Assembly: GCA_036924085.1 (NCBI GenBank)
Contig: JAVGWX010000002.1
Coordinates: 150,787,571 to 150,851,570 of the forward strand
Direction of reading: 5' to 3'
From: Ariolimax columbianus
Taxonomy: Eukaryota; Mollusca; Gastropoda; Stylommatophora; Arionidae
Length of the DNA: 64,000 bases
The translations under genes were made by a program, and so were the position numbers. Positions 63,101 to 63,597 of the stretch are shown here, in pieces (position 1 is the first letter of the stretch; each line of letters begins with the position of its first letter). Below the pieces are notes generated by a model. It was not told the DNA's origin, ran no database searches, and saw only the letters and a list, made by a program, of their open reading frames with translations.

Positions 63101-63386
63101 TGTTCACAGCTATGTTGCTACAGGTGGAACAAACCGGCCTGCGGTGATTGGCAAGCTTGGGAAAGAACTTGGAGAGAGGCATCATATCTTCCTAAATCTC
63201 CAGACTCTGGACATGTTCTTATCAATGACCTTTGGTCAGTTGACCCCTTTAATAACTTTCAGGCTCGTGAAAATATTCAAGCCCACCAGTGGTGCTGCAA
63301 AGACTCAAATAATGCTGCCTCATGCAACAGGTTTTACAAAGTGTTTCCTGATATGGGATGCTCTAATTATGTGGTTTTTGTGCCTG
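9072..63386 (+). CDS. EGF/CUB/NIDO/AMOP extracellular protein (mucin-4-like), partial gene, 12 exons
   Basis: Twelve exons, each bounded by AG before and GT after, join with consistent phases into about 763 open codons. Phase order from exon to exon is 1,1,2,1,1,1,0,1,0,1,1,0, leaving in phase 1. Domains in order, approximate residues: laminin-type EGF plus EGF (1-92), CUB (93-207), a second laminin-type EGF plus EGF (208-297), one further EGF (298-338), NIDO (339 to about 585), AMOP (about 590-763). NIDO-AMOP pairs are known from mucin-4, SUSD2, Drosophila mesh and invertebrate mucin-like matrix proteins, where VWD usually follows. An extracellular or membrane-anchored adhesion or matrix role is therefore inferred. 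No signal peptide exon, start codon, stop or poly(A) site was found in the window. Introns range from about 0.2 to 14.7 kb. The exons are undamaged while the intervening retroposons are decayed, supporting a live gene. Confidence 0.88.
9348..9819. other. Intron sequence, nothing recognised
   Basis: Non-coding AT-rich intron start. A short stretch near 9510 (cttcattgtaaagcatagg) resembles one near 56900 (cttcattgtaaggcatggg), which may mark an old unnamed repeat. Nothing else was recognised. Confidence 0.4.
9820..10425 (-). mobile_element. RTE-like LINE C-terminal fragment
   Basis: The minus strand gives [20 protein letters not shown], then [53 protein letters not shown] and [17 protein letters not shown] in two overlapping frames. 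This is the post-reverse-transcriptase region of the same LINE family as 7140-8230, ending in the GRPRxRW-like motif. At least one frameshift is present. Confidence 0.75.
10426..10525. mobile_element. hAT-like transposon terminus
   Basis: The stretch cacgggttcccaacccatgg, followed by atcacaacctcatttggggt and a tgtggggtcgcc block, has the form of hAT-family termini (CAGnGGTTCYCAACC...GGGTCGCGACC...GGGGTCGCC). Only one end is recognised. No matching inverted end or 8-bp duplication was found nearby, so this is a solo or rearranged end. Confidence 0.5.
10815..11169 (+). mobile_element. SINE-like element 1, copy with (GAA)n tail
   Basis: About 355 bases flanked by the 12-bp direct repeat agatgtttcgat (10803-10814 and 11170-11181), ending in a (GAA)n tail. 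It contains cagcgcatgagctgcaa, gctgactgctagcgtca, ggataacaggctgcag, ttggaccgaaaggtgcaaat and gggagattgagaacgaag. All recur at 55910-56251, and partly at 13449-13624 (minus) and 61005-61250. It has no coding capacity. A clear Pol III A/B box pair was not found, so whether the head is tRNA-related is undecided. Confidence 0.85.
11349..11722 (+). mobile_element. Young Jockey-type LINE 3' end, 374 bp, 15-bp target duplication
   Basis: A strongly 5'-truncated copy, open for about 115 codons: [33 protein letters not shown] and [20 protein letters not shown]. It ends with the (GAA)n tail. The 15-bp direct repeat gccatgagaattgcc at 11334-11348 and 11723-11737 brackets it. The apparent start methionine belongs to the target duplication, not the element. 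It differs from the copy at 5.6-5.9 kb by roughly ten bases. Confidence 0.95.
11740..13448 (-). mobile_element. Decayed Jockey-like LINE, reverse transcriptase C-terminal half
   Basis: Minus-strand pieces include [29 protein letters not shown] (YLGVTLDRxLTY-like), [24 protein letters not shown], and [20 protein letters not shown] followed by [17 protein letters not shown]. This order (YLGVxLDR, ALCYSxAEYxxPVW, LN..R.I.G....TP, L..IAPP..RR) is that of Jockey/I-type LINEs after the reverse transcriptase active site. It is broken into several frames. A SINE (13449-13624) has inserted in its upstream part, which seems to continue to about 13730. Confidence 0.7.
13449..13624 (-). mobile_element. 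SINE-like element 1, 5'-truncated copy
   Basis: The reverse complement of the 3' half of the 10815-11169 element, including the (GAA)n-like tail at 13449-13472 and the segment acctttcggtc. It is flanked by a perfect 13-bp direct repeat aggaaatactcct at 13436-13448 and 13625-13637. Confidence 0.88.
13772..14893. repeat. 51-bp minisatellite, 22 near-identical units
   Basis: Twenty-two head-to-tail copies of a 51-bp unit (caagcataattacatattt, acatatgaagcattcatgtg, actgctgaata). By eye only one base differs across the array (t for a near 13921). Because 51 is a multiple of three, one minus-strand frame stays open through the array. The resulting 17-residue peptide repeat ([17 protein letters not shown]) is best read as a by-product: the change near 13921 is silent in it but it has no splice or start context. 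The array lies in the intron between the first EGF exon and the CUB exon. Confidence 0.97.
15070..15340. repeat. Unnamed interspersed repeat X, copy 2
   Basis: Matches 5335-5553 in the same orientation, reading gaatgcaacctgatcaact, acaataccagatct, aagagaccaca, caacacacttggcccaagaa and cttcccacaatgcttaac. It continues with gattaagtaggcaaataact where copy 1 has aggcaagtaaataagtaag after its LINE insertion. This copy therefore shows the uninterrupted form. Confidence 0.6.
15541..15724 (-). mobile_element. LINE 3' end with (TTGA)n tail
   Basis: The minus strand reads [20 protein letters not shown], then [19 protein letters not shown]. This is the usual last segment of RTE-type polyproteins (xxWxDNIKEWTG...L..L...AEDR..WR). 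The plus-strand run atcaatcaattaatcaatca at 15540-15566 is its tail. Confidence 0.6.
15726..15900 (-). mobile_element. CR1-like LINE 3' end fragment
   Basis: Begins with acttaacttaacttaacgtc and tttatactggtttagaagac, then reads caatttattcttaaat and ctgtccctgcctccactacc. This is identical in order to the start (minus-strand 3' end) of the large copy at 20956. Only the last 150 bases or so are present. Confidence 0.75.
16080..16365 (-). pseudogene. Unidentified coding-like fragment
   Basis: With one frame change the minus strand gives [20 protein letters not shown], then [38 protein letters not shown] and [19 protein letters not shown]. It is about 90 residues, basic and coding-like, in a decayed LINE-rich intron. 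I do not recognise the family. It may be part of a transposable element ORF or of a captured gene. Confidence 0.35.
16375..16447. repeat. (AT)n microsatellite next to the CUB acceptor
   Basis: About 36 AT units ending 26 bases before the AG (16472-16473) of the first CUB exon, only a short catatacatatatc stretch and the pyrimidine tract lying between. Confidence 0.95.
16474..16600 (+). CDS. Exon: CUB domain, N-terminal half
   Basis: The acceptor is ttttttcaacag and the donor gtaatg; it enters in phase 1 and leaves in phase 2. The translation has [20 protein letters not shown], then [20 protein letters not shown], with the first two CUB cysteines and the SPNFPxNY motif. The domain is completed by the exon at 31308, 14.7 kb away. 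Confidence 0.92.
16835..17150 (+). mobile_element. SINE-like repeat with (ATG)n tail
   Basis: About 300 non-coding bases containing tggcaagccagcgtcttcaa, catggttgtacgattcgcaa and caggagacagagctggac, ending in ccaatgatgatgatgataat. The ATG tail matches that of the RTE-type LINE at 25.2 kb, suggesting that LINE as its mobilising partner. No second copy in the window confirms its ends. Confidence 0.45.
17185..17265. repeat. Unnamed repeat Y, short copy
   Basis: Shares tgtctgcaaacaaacaggtg followed by attaatctcctgtgtg and ctttgcatg with copies at 51955-52115 (gtgcagatggacagat, ttgcatga) and 61545-61760 (gtgcagacaaacaggtgatt, ttgcatga). Confidence 0.45.
17938..19666 (+). mobile_element. CR1-like LINE copy B, itself interrupted
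   Basis: Plus-strand 3' portion: [64 protein letters not shown] in one open frame up to about 18228. The 3' terminus tgcagagttttctaaaccag is at 19630-19655. A 6-bp repeat atgtca (17932-17937 and 19667-19672) brackets it inside the RTE-X LINE. The break at 18229 is due to a minus-strand LINE. Around 17960-18000 it shows the undisturbed form of the sequence into which a Jockey-type LINE inserted in copy A at 2346. Confidence 0.75.
18229..19600 (-). mobile_element. RTE-like LINE fragment nested in CR1 copy B
   Basis: On the minus strand: [40 protein letters not shown] (reverse transcriptase motif A, FIDxxxAFDSVE), then [13 protein letters not shown] and [13 protein letters not shown] pieces with frameshifts near 19.1 kb (motif B and the active site with FADG in place of FADD). 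At the 3' end it reads [14 protein letters not shown]. It starts with tcttcttt near 18229, a possible short (GAA)n tail. G+C is visibly higher than in the neighbouring DNA, so it is probably younger than its host. Confidence 0.65.
20258..20640 (-). mobile_element. tRNA-related SINE with (CTAAA)n tail
   Basis: The minus strand begins with a tRNA-like head: gaggtcatgggttcaaatca carries a B box GGTTCAAATCA (near 20566-20576). It ends at agtttagtttagtttagtc (20258-20276), a TTTAG-repeat tail on this strand. It separates the endonuclease and reverse transcriptase parts of the surrounding RTE-X LINE. No clear target duplication was found. Confidence 0.6.
20956..23835 (-). mobile_element. CR1-like LINE copy C, longest copy
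   Basis: The fullest copy of this family, on the minus strand. The endonuclease is at 23.2-23.7 kb ([46 protein letters not shown], with the DFN motif). A linker lies at 22.8-23.2 kb. The reverse transcriptase is at about 21.7-22.5 kb ([62 protein letters not shown]). The C terminus is at 21.1-21.65 kb ([81 protein letters not shown]). The 3' end is (TTAAG)n. Several stops and frameshifts make it non-functional. It lies inside the RTE-X LINE. Confidence 0.88.
25195..25665 (+). mobile_element. RTE-type LINE 3' end with (ATG)n tail, nested in RTE-X LINE
   Basis: Plus strand: [63 protein letters not shown], then a short ATG-rich tail (gatgatggtgacgatgatga). It is flanked by the 8-bp repeat atctttat at 25187-25194 and 25666-25673. 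It is the same family as the minus-strand copy at 3771-4303. One frameshift lies near 25365. Confidence 0.88.
26858..26927. repeat. (AT)n microsatellite inside RTE-X LINE
   Basis: About 35 TA units between LINE pieces encoding LYSLTKKMA (upstream in LINE sense) and a TDRQTNQ-like stretch. It is an expansion within former coding sequence. Confidence 0.95.
27473..29434 (+). mobile_element. Jockey-type LINE, longest copy (RT + RNase H), 14-bp target duplication
   Basis: A 1.96-kb insertion with a perfect 14-bp direct repeat gtataactcttaca at 27459-27472 and 29435-29448 and a (GAA)n tail. In order: the C-terminal half of the reverse transcriptase ([37 protein letters not shown] with FADD). Next come [40 protein letters not shown] and [20 protein letters not shown]. 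RNase H follows ([48 protein letters not shown]), and the end has REQVVVFRL and [15 protein letters not shown]. Frameshifts lie around the FADD region and near 28.73 kb (after SGKWK), and stops occur near 29.07 kb. A poly-G run at 27616-27635 interrupts QGVPQG. It is 5'-truncated. Confidence 0.92.
30241..30397. other. Short unassigned intron sequence
   Basis: Between the 5' end of the minus-strand RTE-X LINE and the TG-rich tract. Nothing recognised. Confidence 0.4.
30398..31242. repeat. Long imperfect TG-rich tract
   Basis: About 845 bases of degenerate (TG)n with interspersed GTGAG, GTATG and GAATG variants. Read on the minus strand it gives meaningless His/Thr-rich frames. It lies 65 bases upstream of the second CUB exon's acceptor. 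Confidence 0.95.
31308..31525 (+). CDS. Exon: CUB domain, C-terminal half
   Basis: The acceptor is ttctctgcag and the donor gtaagt; it enters in phase 2 (completing AG|G, Arg) and leaves in phase 1. The translation has [36 protein letters not shown] and [20 protein letters not shown]. It carries the third and fourth CUB cysteines, the YDYxxIYDG core and the FxTDxS...GF motif of calcium-binding type CUB domains. Confidence 0.93.
31845..34345 (+). mobile_element. CR1-like LINE copy D
   Basis: Plus strand: [18 protein letters not shown] and IRSIWGRN (endonuclease). The linker is at 32.3-32.75 kb, open for 141 codons ([40 protein letters not shown]). The reverse transcriptase is at 33.06-33.42 kb ([70 protein letters not shown]). 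The thumb and end are at 33.7-34.3 kb. A large piece after VPY is lost and replaced by a palindromic arrangement (33492-33698). The order matches copy C, and stops are present. Confidence 0.87.
33492..33698. repeat. Near-perfect 88-bp inverted repeat (hairpin)
   Basis: The left arm 33492-33579 and the right arm 33611-33698 are reverse complements with one mismatch seen by eye, separated by a 31-base spacer. Each arm carries the CR1 sequence for [20 protein letters not shown]. The right arm is thus an inverted second copy of that stretch inside copy D. Confidence 0.93.
34346..34844. other. No recognisable feature
   Basis: AT-rich intron sequence without a motif or open frame of note. Confidence 0.45.
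34845..35450 (-). mobile_element. RTE-X-like LINE 3' end fragment
   Basis: Minus strand: [35 protein letters not shown], then [39 protein letters not shown] and [20 protein letters not shown]. This corresponds to the QALxWNPQGxRxxGRPxxxW...LExxAxDRxxW end of RTE-X polyproteins. It starts at a tcaatcaa-like remnant of the TTGA tail (34846-34856). Confidence 0.65.
35685..36143 (+). mobile_element. SINE with (GATA)n tail and 11-bp target duplication
   Basis: About 460 bases between the direct repeats acttagccagc at 35674-35684 and 36144-36154. It contains a tRNA-like block: tatgtggttagcggagcggc (A-box-like) followed about 30 bases on by aggctgcgagtctacc (B-box-like). Then comes a non-coding body and a long GATA tail. 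A retroposed origin is supported by the duplication and tail. The block lies about 110 bases from the 5' junction, so the true 5' end may be inside. Confidence 0.75.
36026..36142. repeat. (GATA)n microsatellite, SINE tail
   Basis: Roughly 28 tetranucleotide units with one ATAT slip and one GGTA variant near 36119. It forms the 3' tail of the SINE that ends here. Confidence 0.95.
36155..36779. other. No recognisable feature
   Basis: AT-rich intron sequence with short plus-strand frames lacking motifs. Confidence 0.45.
36780..40330 (-). mobile_element. RNase H-bearing LINE (I/R1-like), decayed, about 3.5 kb
   Basis: Minus strand: [20 protein letters not shown] and [20 protein letters not shown] (before the RT, 39.3-39.5 kb). 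RT motif A is near 38.3 kb as [14 protein letters not shown]. RNase H (37.2-37.5 kb) has [20 protein letters not shown] and [16 protein letters not shown], then [18 protein letters not shown]. The tail is [20 protein letters not shown] at 36.85 kb. Frames are broken many times. G+C is clearly higher than in the surrounding intron. A repeat (38360-38705) sits between the upstream RT region and motif A. A second decayed copy of this family is at 60010-60600. Confidence 0.8.
38360..38705. mobile_element. Unnamed repeat 2, nested in RNase H LINE
   Basis: Matches 43708-44030: both contain agagaaag.ctaac.tctggt, tgttagtcagggt/tgtcagtcagggt, ggaggaccac, ttcatcagcactct and cacaaaagagt.aac. It interrupts the reverse transcriptase frame just upstream of motif A. 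The flanks aactcttatatac and aactcatatac form an imperfect candidate target duplication. Confidence 0.65.
40331..40689. other. No recognisable feature
   Basis: Intron sequence with a few GC-richer blocks (gggtctgggggaaggtaggt). No coding motif was recognised. Confidence 0.4.
40690..40965 (+). mobile_element. SINE 3 family, diverged copy
   Basis: Shares the 3' segment tgctgaagttggatacag...acaatgcactcca with copies at 44885, 49340 and 50985, where it reads gtcagatgca...acagtacaatgaactcca and similar. Confidence 0.45.
41027..41290 (-). mobile_element. CR1-like LINE 3' end fragment
   Basis: Begins with actcaactaacgtttttata and ctcgtttaggaggc, then aatgcattaactgtccctgc, attccaagcattcaccactc and tatttcctaatatccaatct. 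It is the same minus-strand 3' end as at 20956. Confidence 0.75.
41433..41702 (+). CDS. Exon: laminin-type EGF + EGF (second pair)
   Basis: The acceptor is gatatttctcag and the donor gtaagt, phase 1 on both sides. Translation: [40 protein letters not shown], then [19 protein letters not shown] and [20 protein letters not shown]. The DLNEC and GGFxCxCxxGF motifs mark a calcium-binding-like EGF. Same size and cysteine plan as the exon at 9072, so the two are intragenic duplicates. Confidence 0.93.
41800..42645 (+). mobile_element. GC-rich LINE C-terminal fragment with (ATT)n tail
   Basis: Plus strand in several frames: [17 protein letters not shown] (a damaged FADDIVL), then [73 protein letters not shown] and a basic end. 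It finishes in cattattattattatc. This is the post-RT region ([12 protein letters not shown]...R.ILGI.W.D...N). G+C is conspicuously higher than in the host gene. Confidence 0.7.
42990..43600 (-). mobile_element. Degenerate RNase H LINE fragment
   Basis: Minus strand: [34 protein letters not shown] (RNase H terminal motif, LQWIPxHxxI), then [16 protein letters not shown] and [11 protein letters not shown], corresponding to REQ..I..L.TGH and ETxxHLLxxC in better copies. Many stops. It is related to the fragment at 58590-59210. Confidence 0.5.
43708..44030. mobile_element. Unnamed repeat 2, second copy
   Basis: About 320 bases matching 38360-38705 in the same orientation, including gaagccaagca.agcacaac, ctggaggaccac, atcttcatcagcactct and gacacaaaagagtgaac. 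No coding potential. Confidence 0.6.
44095..44790 (-). mobile_element. LINE C-terminal fragment with internal deletion
   Basis: Minus strand: [73 protein letters not shown] and [11 protein letters not shown], then directly [20 protein letters not shown] and [17 protein letters not shown]. The intervening roughly 90 residues present in related copies (LLY..ETW to GHV.RM) are missing. It ends at agttagttagttag, a short tetranucleotide tail. Same family as 52120 and 54470. Confidence 0.75.
44885..45180 (+). mobile_element. SINE 3 family copy
   Basis: Contains gtagcaaagtggttagtgat, acgtctcacaacccaacatg, gattcagcaagg, ggagtcagatgcattgg and gcaaaacacagtacaatgaa. This is the same order as at 49340 and 50985. 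The first block resembles a tRNA-like A box (gcaaagtggtta). Confidence 0.6.
45310..45432 (+). CDS. Exon: EGF domain
   Basis: The acceptor is tacttttttcag and the donor gtaagg, phase 1 on both sides, 123 bases. Translation: [40 protein letters not shown]. Six cysteines in EGF spacing (C-xxxx-C-xxx-C...C-x-C...C), of the C-x-H-x-C LDL-receptor/complement-like type. Confidence 0.9.
45600..45800. repeat. Possible diverged copy of repeat 2
   Basis: The segment tccaggccaatcttcgtcag, then tatcacc, gagatgtaggaaa and gcacaaaagagacaaat parallels the 3' half of the repeats at 38.4 and 43.7 kb. It is considerably more diverged. Confidence 0.35.
45985..46215 (+). mobile_element. Degenerate Jockey-type LINE 3' end
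   Basis: Plus strand: [16 protein letters not shown], then HSWTSSMEI. This matches [16 protein letters not shown] and the tctatgg.gat..c....gcc... 3' end of the copies at 2.4, 5.6 and 29.3 kb. The end ..ttttgatgtattcaagttga resembles ttcgaaaaaataatggtt in the young copies. Old copy. Confidence 0.6.
46437..47200 (-). mobile_element. RTE-X-like LINE 3' fragment
   Basis: Minus strand: [57 protein letters not shown], and near 47.0 kb [10 protein letters not shown] (thumb region). The tail is at caatcaatcattcaaaa (46437-46453), a TTGA-type tail. Several frame breaks. Confidence 0.7.
47517..48345 (-). mobile_element. Mariner-like transposon remnant with long inverted ends
   Basis: 47517-47685 and about 48195-48345 are diverged inverted repeats: ttgcatcagattttgtcaaa near 47649 against acaaaatctgatgcaaatg near 48207, and gctttgtttgtag against ctacaaacaaacca. 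Between them the minus strand gives [20 protein letters not shown] (WxKRFKxGRxxVEDxxRxG-like) and HHDNVPAY (the catalytic HHDNAPAH motif) by shifting frames. This suggests a mariner/IS630 transposase with most of its centre deleted. A CR1 3' end (47727-47840) lies inside. Confidence 0.6.
47727..47840 (-). mobile_element. CR1-like LINE 3' end fragment in mariner remnant
   Basis: Reads acttaacttaactaacttaa, aacctttatactggtttaga, agaccccagagtgtgtatac and ctatgtgcatccaatctg: the 3' terminus of the CR1-like family, cut short after about 110 bases. Confidence 0.75.
48381..48520 (+). CDS. Exon: NIDO domain, part 1
   Basis: The acceptor is tatattttcag and the donor gtatgt; it enters in phase 1 and leaves in phase 0. 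Translation: [50 protein letters not shown]...DD...D followed by a VPF block is the start of a NIDO domain (LYPFG...GD). Confidence 0.88.
48521..49339. other. Intron sequence, little recognised
   Basis: AT-rich. A stretch near 48852 (catacgtttttgaggacttt, acattata) resembles one near 50126 (tatacgttttttgaacttta, cgttata), hinting at an old unnamed repeat or duplication spanning the SINEs between. Confidence 0.4.
49340..49585 (+). mobile_element. SINE 3 family, best tRNA-like head
   Basis: gtgggctagtggttcagtga is A-box-like and ggtgccaggtttgctcccca is B-box-like, about 45 bases apart. Then comes a body with gccaaagttggatgcactgg and agtgcaatgcacaccac, and an A-rich end. The shared body with 44885 and 50985 defines the family. 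Confidence 0.65.
49680..49880 (+). mobile_element. Possible tRNA-related SINE
   Basis: A purine run (gggggagggggagg) is followed by gtgtaaaggtgtccgcctaa, agtgccggaggtcgcgtgct and caaattatggtgtag, resembling a tRNA-derived head. The body ends in cacattaaaaacccattggc. Single copy in the window. Confidence 0.4.
50665..50763. repeat. 21-bp tandem repeat, 4.7 units
   Basis: The unit gaatttgacatctagcatag-a is repeated without visible differences four times, with a fifth partial unit. Confidence 0.95.
50785..51165 (+). mobile_element. SINE 3 family, one partial and one fuller copy
   Basis: atgtgtggcaaagtagatag and tgacacaactcacaattcaa (50790-50840) is a head fragment. From 50985 a second copy reads tatggctcacagcacaaaca, ttcaggtgcagcaaggtggg, tgctgaagtcaaatgcactg and gcaaagcacagtaaacacac. 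Confidence 0.55.
51308..51440 (+). CDS. Exon: NIDO domain, part 2
   Basis: The acceptor is gcttacttaag and the donor gtaatg; it enters in phase 0 and leaves in phase 1. Translation: [50 protein letters not shown] is the core NIDO motif (xNGxISF) and IASYWANT corresponds to the I.A.FWAD motif, here with Asn instead of Asp. Confidence 0.92.
51653..51858 (+). CDS. Exon: NIDO domain, part 3
   Basis: The acceptor is tctttatttcaag and the donor gtaaaa; it enters in phase 1 and leaves in phase 0. Translation: [20 protein letters not shown], then [39 protein letters not shown]. The pattern VxYH...xxx...A..DV.......F.A..ALVVTWE.V is typical of NIDO domains. Confidence 0.92.
51955..52115. repeat. Unnamed repeat Y copy
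   Basis: Reads tgtagaggttctttctatat, atacttgcaatttagtgtgc, agatggacagat, ttgcatgatgaggtgaaagg and gccacctcctgttgccttca. It aligns to tagaggtctttctttttaag, tatatacgtccaataaagtg, tgcatgaaaatgacctcctg and ttggccttcacacagg at 61545-61690. Confidence 0.55.
52120..52870 (+). mobile_element. LINE C-terminal fragment
   Basis: Plus strand: [70 protein letters not shown], AQLRWDGHVV-like and [20 protein letters not shown]. It is the same LINE family as 44095 and 54470, in three or more frames. Confidence 0.8.
53500..54115 (+). mobile_element. RNase H LINE C-terminal fragment
   Basis: Plus strand: [20 protein letters not shown] (RNase H Glu motif). It continues [15 protein letters not shown] (FTDSLSVLQAL-like, the catalytic Asp changed to Tyr), [20 protein letters not shown] and [20 protein letters not shown]. 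Open for 116 codons from 53630. The last motif (CxCG...[10 protein letters not shown]) closes this group of LINEs. Confidence 0.75.
54286..54367 (+). CDS. Exon: NIDO domain, part 4
   Basis: The acceptor is ttccatttcaatag and the donor gtaaag; it enters in phase 0 and leaves in phase 1, 82 bases. Translation: [37 protein letters not shown] matches the NTFQxVLxxDG strand of NIDO. Confidence 0.85.
54470..55365 (+). mobile_element. LINE C-terminal fragment with terminal C2H2-like finger
   Basis: Plus strand, several frames: [95 protein letters not shown]. The end reads [20 protein letters not shown], which resembles CPHCxRxFxARIGLxSHxRTH, a C2H2-like finger closing the polyprotein in this LINE family. 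The last bases read aattataattattatatc, a possible tail. Confidence 0.78.
55366..55896. other. No recognisable feature
   Basis: AT-rich intron DNA, nothing recognised. Confidence 0.45.
55910..56251 (+). mobile_element. SINE-like element 1, copy with (AAGCC)n tail
   Basis: Matches 10815-11169 closely along its length. The flanking direct repeat aaatgtcactgcc (55897-55909) / aaatgtcaccgcc (56252-56264) is 13 bp with one difference. The tail here is caaagccaagccaagcc rather than GAA repeats. Confidence 0.88.
56265..58319. other. Long intron stretch, little recognised
   Basis: About 2 kb of AT-rich DNA before the fifth NIDO exon. A block near 57095-57180 (taaaaaatttttattgatca, gtttatcaaggacagac-like) could be the 3' end of an unidentified retroposon. 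No coding motif was found. Confidence 0.4.
58320..58487 (+). CDS. Exon: NIDO domain, C-terminal part
   Basis: The acceptor is attcttttcag and the donor gtatgt, phase 1 on both sides. Translation: [52 protein letters not shown]. The pattern SYVIFxYxxxGMNW.......AxxGF(N) closes NIDO domains. Confidence 0.92.
58590..59210 (-). mobile_element. RNase H LINE C-terminal fragment
   Basis: Minus strand: [35 protein letters not shown] (RNase H terminal motif WIPGHxGxxxNxxxDxLAK), then [31 protein letters not shown] and [16 protein letters not shown]. Open over 110 codons with one stop at HTRVN. A 49-bp tandem duplication abuts its upstream end. Confidence 0.8.
59209..59305. repeat. 49-bp direct duplication
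   Basis: accaagaatatctccttttt...ggtgttctttccacctccct is repeated once as accaagaatatctgcttttc...ggtattctttccacctcatt, starting at 59209 and 59258. Confidence 0.85.
59518..59786 (+). CDS. Exon: NIDO end and AMOP domain, part 1
   Basis: The acceptor is ttttaattgacag and the donor gtaaga; it enters in phase 1 and leaves in phase 0. Translation starts [12 protein letters not shown] (end of the NIDO region), then [38 protein letters not shown] and [20 protein letters not shown]. CPCTxxxxxxD/QW followed by a C and ALAKR-like helix is the N-terminal half of AMOP. Confidence 0.9.
59787..60009. other. Intron sequence
   Basis: Nothing recognised. Confidence 0.4.
60010..60600 (-). mobile_element. Second copy of the I/R1-like RNase H LINE, decayed
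   Basis: Parallel to 36780-37500 throughout: agggttctgttctgtc, cttagtcactctctgcaaat, aatggatactgatagctcca and tgatttaaagagtgtgcagt recur. The minus strand reads [17 protein letters not shown], matching [17 protein letters not shown]. Stops throughout; older than the 36.8-kb copy. Confidence 0.7.
60857..60982. repeat. 14-bp minisatellite, 9 units
   Basis: The unit tcaaagggaggata is repeated nine times with three units ending in g instead of a and one carrying a t for g. Confidence 0.95.
61005..61250 (+). mobile_element. SINE-like element 1, diverged copy
   Basis: Reads ttagggtcagtgaactagag, ttggctaagtccc, tgttgagcctgaaggcaaaa, atatcacagccttgctgtaa and actatgacacaacatc. It aligns with gcgtcagggccagcgaacc, tgttggaccgaaaggtgcaa and atatcgcagccaagctgtaa of the copy at 10.8 kb. 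Confidence 0.65.
61545..61760. repeat. Unnamed repeat Y, longest copy
   Basis: Aligned to the copies at 51955 and 17185. It includes agtgtgcagacaaacaggtg, attgacctgttgtggttttg, catgaaaatgacctcctgct and cttggccttcacacaggtca. No coding potential. Confidence 0.55.
61770..62330. other. No recognisable feature
   Basis: Intron DNA with no motif identified on either strand. Confidence 0.4.
62331..62600 (+). mobile_element. RNase H LINE C-terminal scrap
   Basis: Plus strand [40 protein letters not shown]: the EQxxxFxLRxxxxRLNxxL...CxCGxAxQTxE end of RNase H LINEs, here with a Met replacing the first residue of CxCG. Confidence 0.6.
62601..63109. other. Intron sequence
   Basis: AT-rich; no element recognised before the acceptor tttttgttcacag. 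Confidence 0.45.
63110..63386 (+). CDS. Exon: AMOP domain, part 2 (last exon in window)
   Basis: The acceptor is ctgtttttgttcacag and the donor gtaata; it enters in phase 0 and leaves in phase 1. Translation: [20 protein letters not shown], then [20 protein letters not shown] and [31 protein letters not shown], a GHxL stretch, PF...WCCK, CxxFY and CSxY are the second-half landmarks of AMOP. The phase-1 donor shows the gene continues beyond the window; a VWD domain is expected next from the family. Confidence 0.92.
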
Positions 63387-63456
63387 GTAATATTTTTTAA
63401 ATAAATGATATCATTATACAGTTATATTTGCATCTTAATCATTCAGGCAACTTTCT

Positions 63457-63524
63457 TTCCTCGCTTTCTTTCTCTCTCTTTCTCTCTCTCTCTCTTTCTC
63501 TCCCTCTTCTCTCTTCTCTCTATG
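63457..63524. repeat. CT-rich tract
   Basis: Polypyrimidine run (tttctttctctctctttctc and on) in the following intron. Confidence 0.9.
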
Positions 63525-63597
63525 TCATTCTTGCTTATTGGTTATACATATCTCCTCAATAAATTCCAGCTTTATGATTAAATGTAATACTTTGAAT

